Shown here: positions 9,188 through 15,166 of the stretch, piece after piece
Layout: the number at the start of each line of letters is the position of its first letter
Position numbering within the stretch: the first letter of the stretch is position 1
Source of the DNA: Cristatella mucedo
Lineage: Eukaryota > Bryozoa > Phylactolaemata > Cristatellidae
Direction: 5' to 3'
Length of the DNA: 15,166 bases
Assembly (NCBI GenBank): GCA_009760855.2
Contig: WPIO01000641.1
Coordinates: forward strand, 1 to 15,166
The notes under the pieces: model-generated
Seen by the model: the letters and a program-made list of their open reading frames with translations, nothing else
Databases searched by the model: none
Told to the model about the DNA's origin: nothing
Program-made: the position numbers and the translations under genes

Positions 9188-10903
9188 CCGAGGCGGTATA
9201 CATAATCATCTTGCCCAGGCGCATTTTGGGACACACCAATTGCATCTAATTATTACACACAAATATAATTCTGGCTACGAATTGTTGATGCAAATTCCCT
9301 TTATCAACATCGTGACTCAATATCCTACCAACAGTACTTTTAAGTTTCTTTAGAATGAAAGCAGATCCTCGGCCCATTTACAACCAAAAAAATACTAGGA
9401 AATCAAAGAAAATTCAAGTCTAGCTACGCTTTTGAGGTTGACATGCACTTGTCAGGAGGATGGTTAAATTCTGGAATGTTTTATTCTGATTATCCTCTTT
9501 TTACATATTCAGAGAGAGGTTGGCAAAAGATGAGGTCTGCATCTTATTAAATAAAACTTTAAGCTAAAAGATGCTCATTAAAGCAAAGTTGATAAGTTGA
9601 TTCGTGACTCTGAACCAAGAGAAAAGTACATAATCCACTATATAAAAAATTGCAGTTTGCCTTAGAAAGGGCTATGTCTTGACAAAGATACTAGATTAAT
9701 GAGTTTTTCGCAAAGTGATTGGTTGAGGTGGTACATTAAAATAACATTGAGAGAAGCAAAGATGCTAAGAAATTACGGAGTTTGAAAAAGAATACTATAA
9801 GTTAAACAAGAATGCAATGGCTCGAAAAAAATGAAGCTTCAAATAAAAAACTAAGAGAGAGGAGAGACAGATAATGGAAATGTAAGAGAGTAAAGTGAGG
9901 AGAGAGACCATAGAGTTTATTGATTAACACATTGAGTTTATTTGGAGATTTGAAAGTTCGACAAGGATGATTGAAACAATCATACAACAGAGTTTTTTTA
10001 TGAGTGCAAGATTAATAAAGATAGAAGACTTTTCAACATGGATTCTTGTTCTGCACCAAACGACAAAACTGAAATCTATCTAACAAAAACCTATTCTTAC
10101 TTACACACATGCTAGTCGTGAGTATATCAACATTAAGTATGGGCCAGACTTTTCTTATAAGCTAAATGAAGAATATATATGGAGAGGCGCTGACACTTGC
10201 ATATACAGGATAGCTGATTCTTTCAGTCCATGAATATAAATACAGAACAGATGCTTTATTGGGGGGGAAGACTTTGAGAATGATATAGATTATCTAGATC
10301 TTCATCTGGCTATCAAAAAAAATCACGATGAAGTGTTCAAATTAGAAGAATTTTAGACAAATGATGGTTTTTAACCGTCGCAAGAAAACAAGGGAAGCTT
10401 AGGAAAATTTAAAAGATGAGATCGCAGATAGAAATAACAATTGATGCAGATAACCAAAGATTTCATTGAAGATAAAACTGGAATTATGATAGAGAAACTC
10501 AGTTGTACTAGAGGAGATTAGGAGTTTTCTTAATACCGAAATATGTACTCTATGCAAATAGCAGTTTCAATGGCAAATAATGGTATAGAAGTGAAGTCTT
10601 CAGCAAAGAAATGACTAAAGGTACAAAAAAGGATGTTGTAAAGAAATTTTATCACATTCAGATTAGCTTAGGATGTCTTGAGACTGGCAAAGCTGTTATA
10701 AATCGCAATCAATCAAGATTTCAAACAGAAATCATAGCATATTTATACTATAACACGATAACCAAAAAAGCATTATCTGCTTTTGATTCAAAAACGATAC
10801 TGTTGGGACTGTGGAAATCTGCAACTACGCTTATGGGCCCTATAGAATTGCTGATGCATTGAATACTAATCTAAATCCAGGACGATGCAATACTTTGCAA
10901 TAG
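9188..10903 (+). pseudogene. polB: C-terminal half of the Polinton/adintovirus-type DNA polymerase (broken)
   Basis: This continues the gene interrupted at 7156. An RGGI block (about 9188) leads to polymerase motif A, DANSLY (9287-9304). Then come SYAFEVDMH (9422-9448) in an open frame to 9549, KYIIHYI near 9628-9650, and MSFSQSDWLRWYI (9699-9737), which precedes the template-binding region. A motif B-like NAMARK is at about 9812-9830. REYINIKYGPDFSY (10117-10158) is followed by the motif C region near 10189-10206, where ADTCIY stands in place of the expected DTDS and has lost the second aspartate. NKGSLGKFK-type and MYSMQIA (10543-10563) blocks follow, then KGTKKDVVKK (about 10620-10649), LSAFDSK near 10776-10796, and a C-terminal AYGPYRI (10829-10849) with a stop at 10901. 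Frame changes are frequent. About 40-45 residues expected between the two halves are missing. Confidence 0.88.
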
Positions 10904-10990
10904 TTGCATCAATATTAATATAGATGGCAAAAAAACGAAAGATGAAGAAAATCGTTCTTTTGAACCTGTAGCAAAAGTAAAGTCTGACAC

Positions 10991-11227
10991 ATGATATTGG
11001 ATGTTTCTAGAATTCTGAGTTGCGAACAATCAAGAGATATGGCTCTTAAAATGTGTCTACTAAAGTTACAGAGAGTAGATCAGAGAATCGTCAAGCATTC
11101 ACTTGATAAACTTATTCCAGATTTAGATAGCTCATACACTGCCGTTCTTGTTGAGATTTGCGATACTTGTGATAAACTAATGGAATGTAGAAGTAAAATA
11201 AATGAAATGCTAGTAGAAAAGAAATAA
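10991..11227 (+). CDS. small charged protein, function unknown
   Basis: A 78-codon frame starts 88 bases after the polymerase stop, on the same strand. The product has Lys/Glu-rich stretches and heptad-like leucines (LLKLQRVDQRI, SLDKLIPDL), suggesting a helical or coiled-coil protein, and a CDTCDKLMEC segment with three cysteines. A frame offset upstream (from about 10922, rich in Lys) reads well into its start, so the original protein was probably about 100 residues and a 1-2 base shift separates the pieces. I do not recognise the family. Its place suggests a small accessory gene of the element. Confidence 0.45.
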   Translation: MILDVSRILSCEQSRDMALKMCLLKLQRVDQRIVKHSLDKLIPDLDSSYTAVLVEICDTCDKLMECRSKINEMLVEKK

Positions 11228-11244
11228 AAAACTCCAAAAACTAA

Positions 11245-11466
11245 ATGAGGCGTACAAATCAAATAATTAATTTTGAATTAAATGTTTTTCTTCATAGTAT
11301 ATACATATATATGGATCCAAAAATAACAACTTATAAAATTAGTAATACAATTCGAGATATTAGTCAGGGTAGAAAATTAAAATTAACTGATGAACTTATT
11401 AAAATTATATTTAAAATGTGTACCCATGAAGATAAATATGAGGAACTTAAAATTAAAACAAGATAG
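11245..11466 (+). CDS. small lysine/isoleucine-rich protein, function unknown
   Basis: A clean 73-codon frame follows the preceding small gene after 17 bases. A second ATG at 11311 gives a 51-residue product beginning MDPKITTYKISN, which looks more like a natural start because the first 22 codons are hydrophobic and AT-driven. The C-terminal part is helical and charged (KLKLTDELIKIIFKM). No motif or family is recognised. It is one of the few undamaged frames of the element, which may simply reflect its short length. Confidence 0.4.
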   Translation: MRRTNQIINFELNVFLHSIYIYMDPKITTYKISNTIRDISQGRKLKLTDELIKIIFKMCTHEDKYEELKIKTR

Positions 11467-11512
11467 TTAATAAAGAATTAGATGTTTTGTATTTCCTTGT
11501 AATAGTATAGGA

Positions 11513-12068
11513 AATGTCGACAGCAACAGAAGTATCTGATGCCAGTTTTGCCACATCTGCACCTCTTCTTAAACATATGTTGACTATCTTGTAAAGTCTA
11601 GAATGACTGCTTATGATCAACAGACACTCGACTCAGATATCTCAATTATAACAAATACATATGTAAAAAAGTTTTACATTGATGAGTGTGACATTGAAGC
11701 ATAAAAGGTAATCGATTCTGGAATGGCAAGTATAACAAGCGACCTTGAAGTAACAGTTAGAACTAAAGTTGATACTCTTCTTGATACACCCGGAGAAATC
11801 TCTAGTTATACAACATGAGATTGGCTAGCCAGCTACCAAACACTTCACAACAGTTATCTCAGGCGTTGCAGGAATATATATCGAACCAGATATCTCTGGA
11901 ATTGTTAAGGATGAATGCTATTGCAATTCTACCTGATATCTCTGATTGAACTAGTGCTAGACAAAAAGCAACACACCTGCTATGCTCTAGGCCGCTCCAG
12001 TTGCTCCAGAGGTTGTTGCAAATCCGAATGTACCAGTTTCTGATACAATTCCAACAACCACACTGTAA
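11513..12068 (+). pseudogene. broken gene of about 180 codons, function unknown
   Basis: It begins MSTATEVSDASF at 11513. After a frameshift near 11570-11590 the text continues with YVDYLVKSRMTAYDQQTLDSD and, past an in-frame TAA near 11702, VIDSGMASITSDLEVTVRTK. A further shift leads to ISGVAGIYIEPDISGIVKD near 11855-11915 and a Pro/Val-rich end (APVAPEVVANPNVP) with a stop at 12066. Continuous protein-like text over several frames argues for a decayed gene. Polinton-type elements have poorly conserved small structural genes, but nothing here allows a specific assignment. Confidence 0.45.
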
Positions 12069-12170
12069 ATAATTTATTTATATAGAAATGAATGTAGATA
12101 AAACTAGAAGTAAAGATTGCAGTCTAACGTTGCACAAGGACAACAGACATAAAGATTTTGTTCATACCCA

Positions 12171-12360
12171 ATGGAAATAACTGAGGTATATTAGGAGTAC
12201 TTATTAGAAGAAGCATTTAAAATTAGTTTTAGAGTACAAAGGCTGATAAGAGTTAATCATTCAGAAAAAGAAATGGCATATATATTTTACAAATGTTAGA
12301 GATGGATCAATCTTTTCAGAGTATCTTACAGATCTGAAAATAGGATATAAAAATAACTAG
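12171..12360 (+). pseudogene. short decayed frame, function unknown
   Basis: The frame starts MEITEVY at 12171 and, beyond a TAG, continues EYLLEEAFKISFRVQRLIRVNHSEKE. Shortly after, another frame gives IYFTNVRDGSIFSEYLTDLKIGYKN. The joined text looks like one small protein with a frameshift near 12270. A TAG sits where an unbroken gene would carry a sense codon. No family recognised. Confidence 0.35.
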
Positions 12361-12437
12361 TCTTAAATCAGAAGCAATACTCTAAAAAAAATAGAGTTAA
12401 CACTAACAAAAAACAATTAACAGAAAAAGAATATAGT

Positions 12438-12617
12438 ATGCCAACAGAGTTTAATTAAAGAAAGCCTAGATTGGTAAAGTTTAAAATATCTTATACTTAT
12501 AACAACATCAGCTAAAGTAATTTCAATAATATTCTGAAACACCTTGGAGTTATCATATTACTCTACGATTTAAAACAGGGAAAATTTATAGTTATGAAAC
12601 TATTATTAGGGGAATAA
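12438..12617 (+). pseudogene. short decayed frame before the strand switch, function unknown
   Basis: The 60-codon stretch from MPTEFN at 12438 to TAA at 12615 contains two internal TAA codons. From about 12535 a second frame (TPWSYHITLRFKTGKIYSYE) looks more protein-like than the first. It lies tail to tail with minus-strand reading frames starting at 12644, so this is the convergence point of the two coding blocks. No family recognised. Confidence 0.35.
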
Positions 12618-12643
12618 AACGGTTGAACTGTGTTGATTAATAT

Positions 12644-12835
12644 ATCACTTACCTTGATAATAACCATATATTATATTTTCAACTCCGTAATAGGTGATTT
12701 TAGGAAAATTAGAAGCAAAGAAATTTGGTGAGTAGGCTTTGTGATAATAATCTCTAACTATAAAACTTCCTACATTACCAATATTTTAAATTTTAATTCC
12801 ATATTTAACATCAAAATATTTTACTCTAGTAGTCA
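12644..12835 (-). pseudogene. small minus-strand frame with one internal stop, function unknown
   Basis: The frame starts ATG at 12835 and reads MTTRVKYFDVKYGIKI, then a TAA, then stays open through GSFIVRDYYHKAYSPNFF and ITYYGVENIIYGYYQG to a TGA at 12644. Tyrosine, phenylalanine and asparagine content is high. The text upstream of the ATG (KIDYILKDVN) reads in the same frame, so this may instead be the C-terminal end of a longer gene. At its end the minus strand reads CAAG|GTAAGT, a consensus splice donor, which could be chance. Confidence 0.4.
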
Positions 12836-13435
12836 TATTTACATCCTTTAATATATAATCGATTTTTCAGTTACTTGTTTCGTAACAAACCTGAATAACG
12901 TTAACACTTAAGAACTTTGAATAACTTTCTCTCAAAAATTGTTAAAGGATAAAAGGACTTTCAGTATCCATATCACTTAAAGATCTTTTATTCTCAATTT
13001 TAATTTTGAAGTATATATTGGTAATTTTTATTATATCAGATATTCTAGCTAAGTATATCCTCGTTATTTGTAATCTAGATCACTATTAAAAACCTGACAG
13101 ATTTTCTAGTCTTACTGAAAACGCCAAGAACACCGGCATCATTTGTGGAAGGGCTTACCACGAACGAAAATCTAGCATCAATATCATCCTTTTGCACACG
13201 ATATATATGTACACACATCCAGACTAATTGTTTAACATTTATATATTTCTACCTAGCAACTATAGGTTCATTAAACTGCTAAATTCCCATTCTACTACGA
13301 AATCTGATTAGTATAAACGTACTATATTTGCAGTGCAATATCATTATCTTTTATCTGGAGCTTATTACAATCAACATATTTTTTGAGTTTGCGATATGTT
13401 TCCTCTTAATTACTTGTCTGACTCTGTCTTACATA
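12836..13435 (-). pseudogene. decayed minus-strand coding stretch, unassigned
   Basis: Protein-like fragments are seen on the minus strand but no continuous frame. The clearest is about 13077-13200, with DDIDARFSFVVSPSTNDAG followed by VFSKTRKSVRF. It lies between the fibre-type repeats and the frame at 12644-12835 and may be part of the same gene. No family recognised, and no plus-strand gene is supported here. Confidence 0.35.
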
Positions 13436-14087
13436 GTTGTTATCGGCAATTATTTTCCAACAGCTTCTAAAGGATCCACATTACTTTCCAGATTTACTAT
13501 TCTATTATTAAGATTTACTTTACTATGTTTATTTTTCGACATATCCAATGTTCCATCATTGTAGATCTTTTCTGCTTAGCATATGCTATGCTATATACAC
13601 AGTAACATTTAGTTCTCTATCTAACAACTTGATCCAGATATTAAAGTAGAACTACAACTATTTTTTACTAGCATCTACTATAGCTACCATACAATGATCA
13701 GCCTGTGCTGTTAATGTGGATGGCTGGGAAAGGCATAAAGTCTACTATTGTGTCTATTCCAGGCAAACTTCAACCACCACGCAATAACAAATAAAACTCT
13801 CTTGGGAATTTGCCATGTTGTTAAGTTAGCATTCCACATTGCTGTAACCACAACTGTTCTGCCATATATTTGTGTAGTTAGTGAGCCGTCCATTATAAAT
13901 AAAAAAATTTACAGCTGTAACATTTCCACTTATTTTCCGTAGATAGCCAAGATTTACTCAATCATTCGGATTTACAGGATCTTCTTGTATAATAATTGGA
14001 TTATTATTCATATTAAAAGGTCCGTACATTATTTGATTATCATATTTTACAAATTTTTTATCCATATATCCAACAGTTGCAACATTA
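13436..14087 (-). pseudogene. fibre-like protein with LDMNN/DA repeats, downstream segment (broken)
   Basis: Read on the minus strand from 14087, the text NVATVGYMDKKF is followed by a repeat unit with NMNNNPI, DPVNPND, VNLGYL (about 13940-14020), a divergent stretch (open frame 13711-13893), and a further unit with LDMSKNK, NLNNRIVNL, DPLEAVGK (about 13450-13549). Units of the type LDMNNN-I--L--P-N--DAV-K-Y-D are known from tail-fibre and fibre shaft proteins of phages and of several eukaryotic DNA viruses and elements, where they form trimeric shafts for host attachment. A TGA breaks the first unit and frames shift several times. Assignment to a fibre rests on these repeats only; another trimeric virion protein is possible. 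Confidence 0.6.
14081..14087. repeat. target-site duplication, left copy (AACATTA)
   Basis: AACATTA immediately precedes the TAA-repeat tail of LINE copy 2 and recurs at 14448-14454 on the other side of the insert. A perfect 7-bp direct repeat at both ends of a 5'-truncated LINE is the expected mark of target-primed reverse transcription. Confidence 0.8.
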
Positions 14088-14447
14088 TAATAATAATAAT
14101 AATAGTATTGTACTTGATAAAGCGCCCCTCAGAGAAATTAATCTCTTTCTAGGCGCTTTAAATTTGCTGCAAAAGGGAAATGCAATTAAATGGTAAATAA
14201 AATCATGTTTAAAAACATGAATAACATGATTAGGGGTGACATGCACAGGGTCAGCATGCAAATGTGGGTTAGTGGCAGCATGCACAGTGTCAGCACCCCA
14301 TAAGCACGTGAAGGACGAATCACAGGGACCCACTAAAAAGCTGGGTCCTAAATAGGTGGTGTTTCTAAGTTCCTTTTTAAATGTGGTCAGGTCACGGGAT
14401 GTTCTGACGCGAGGTCGGGAGGGAGTTCCAGGCTTTGGGAGCATACG
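14088..14447 (-). mobile_element. 5'-truncated LINE, copy 2 (360 bp), inserted in the fibre-like gene
   Basis: Same family as copy 1. On the minus strand it begins inside the reverse transcriptase C-terminus (LPKPGTPSRP from about 14443, then LTTFKKELRNT), continues through the untranslated part and the 9-bp hairpin (14118-14160), and ends in a (TTA)n tail. It is bounded on both sides by AACATTA. The fibre-like reading frame on either side is in register once the insert and one target copy are ignored. The 144-codon minus frame across this area (14085-14519) is therefore a chimera of fibre and LINE and not a gene. Confidence 0.9.
14118..14160 (-). repeat. 3' hairpin of LINE copy 2
   Basis: TAAAGCGCC (14118-14126) pairs with GGCGCTTTA (14152-14160). 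Inside the loop AGAGA and TCTCT form a second, 5-bp stem, so the LINE RNA end can fold as two stacked stems. Copy 1 keeps the outer stem but has lost the inner pairing. Confidence 0.8.
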
Positions 14448-14454
14448 AACATTA
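14448..14454. repeat. target-site duplication, right copy (AACATTA)
   Basis: This matches 14081-14087 at seven of seven positions and abuts the truncated 5' end of LINE copy 2. Confidence 0.8.
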
Positions 14455-14650
14455 GTTGCTAATGATGGTGTTGCTATATTAGCAATATTTAAGTTTTGCT
14501 TCAAACAAATAATCTCCATTAACAGATCCGCCAGTGTTTTTCAAATTTTTGTATCTGCATAATCTTTTGTAGCCGCGTCACTTTCATTAACAGGATTAGC
14601 AAGAGCTATCACTCTATCATTATTCATATCAAGATCGCCATCAGCAGTCG
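14448..14650 (-). pseudogene. fibre-like protein, upstream segment between two LINE copies
   Basis: On the minus strand a well-kept repeat unit reads LDMNNDRVIALANPVNE followed by SDAATKDYAD (about 14552-14636), the clearest fibre-shaft unit in the window. After a TGA and a frameshift near 14530-14490 the text NLNIANIATPSLATNV runs into the LINE insertion. At its 5' side the frame is cut by LINE copy 3 at 14651, so the start of the gene lies beyond the window. An upstream coiled or anchoring domain cannot be seen. Confidence 0.65.
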
Positions 14651-15166
14651 TAATAATAATAATAATAATAATATTGCACTTGATAAAGCGCCCTCAGAGA
14701 ACTTAATCTCTTTCTAGGCGCTTTCCATTTGCTGCAAAAGTGATACGCAATAGAATAGTAAAGTAAAATCATGCTTGAAAAACAAACAAAATGAATAAAA
14801 CATGGTGGGCGTTACATGCACTGGGTCAGGCATGCAACATGTGGTTAGTGGAAGCATGAAATCAGTGTCAGCACGCATAAGCACATCGAGGACGAATCAA
14901 CTGCGACCCACTAAATGCTTGTCCTAAATAGGAATGTAAGTTTCTTTTTAAATGTCGGGCAGGTCAGGGGATGTTCTGATTGCAGGTTCGGAGGAGTTCA
15001 CATGCTGTGGGAGCATACGAGCTAAAGGCACGCGTCTCCAAAGGATTTAAGGTTTGCTACGAGGTATTTCTAGACGTTGGATCCGAAAAAGCGAGTGGTA
15101 CGATGCTTTGCCTGATGGTAGTATCTCTGAAAAATAGGCTGGAGCCATAGAATGAAGAGACCTAAA
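14651..15166 (-). mobile_element. LINE, copy 3, running off the window edge
   Basis: It begins with (TAA)n at 14651-14672, followed by the same leader (ATTGCACTTGATAAAGCGCC) and hairpin, the same untranslated stretch, and the reverse transcriptase C-terminus to the right edge, matching copy 1 over about 7163-7665. Many 1-3 base indels separate the copies. The 5' end and the second target-site copy are outside the window, so truncation cannot be judged. Confidence 0.88.
14684..14724 (-). repeat. 3' hairpin of LINE copy 3
   Basis: TAAAGCGCC (14684-14692) faces GGCGCTTT (14717-14724), with the last pair changed to C. The inner AGAGA/TCTCT stem is present as in copy 2. Confidence 0.8.

Noticed and set aside
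9802-9987. 61-codon minus-strand frame
   Set aside because: It is antisense to the polymerase relic and has no motif of its own.
14085-14519. 144-codon minus-strand frame as a single gene
   Set aside because: It crosses a LINE boundary and target-site duplication; half is fibre-like sequence and half is LINE reverse transcriptase end plus TTA tail.
14651-15166. CRISPR-like or tandem satellite array made of the repeated blocks near 7160, 14088 and 14651
   Set aside because: The repeats are dispersed, of different length, share a 3' hairpin and TTA tail, and contain reverse transcriptase sequence, so they are LINE copies.

Overview
The window looks like animal nuclear DNA, most likely from an invertebrate. 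It carries tRNA-derived and LINE retroelement sequence, microsatellites, no compact gene arrangement, and a decayed copy of a large self-synthesising DNA transposon or virus of the Polinton (Maverick)/adintovirus type. The species cannot be named from the sequence. Almost every coding relic here is broken by many small insertions and deletions. Some of this is decay and some may be uncorrected long-read error.

Layout: (1) Bases 1 to about 4,700 are relatively GC-rich, with CAG, CT and GA simple repeats and no gene I can recognise. (2) Bases 4,704-5,045 hold a GA microsatellite followed by a probable tRNA-derived SINE. From about 5,050 onward the DNA is AT-richer. (3) Bases 6,321-7,156 and 9,188-10,903 are two halves of one plus-strand gene, a family B protein-primed-type DNA polymerase with an endonuclease VII-like DHCH segment ahead of the polymerase. 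(4) Between the halves lies a 2-kb minus-strand LINE (CR1/L2-like reverse transcriptase, 3' hairpin, TAA-type tail). Its 5' end is folded into a roughly 100-bp inverted repeat, one arm of which is interrupted by a suspicious block of almost pure C and A. (5) Bases 10,904-12,617 hold a string of small plus-strand reading frames of unknown function. (6) From about 12,644 to 14,650 the coding sense switches to the minus strand. The main recognisable item is a fibre-like protein with repeated LDMNN...DA...Y units. (7) Two more 5'-truncated or edge-cut copies of the same LINE lie in this fibre gene. One (14,088-14,447) has a clean 7-bp target-site duplication; the other runs off the right edge.

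Interpretation: an integrated Polinton/adintovirus-like element with at least a polymerase and a fibre-type gene was colonised repeatedly by one LINE family, always on the same strand, and then decayed. I do not see its integrase, packaging ATPase, protease, capsid genes or terminal inverted repeats in this window. They would be expected outside it or in unrecognised degenerate stretches.
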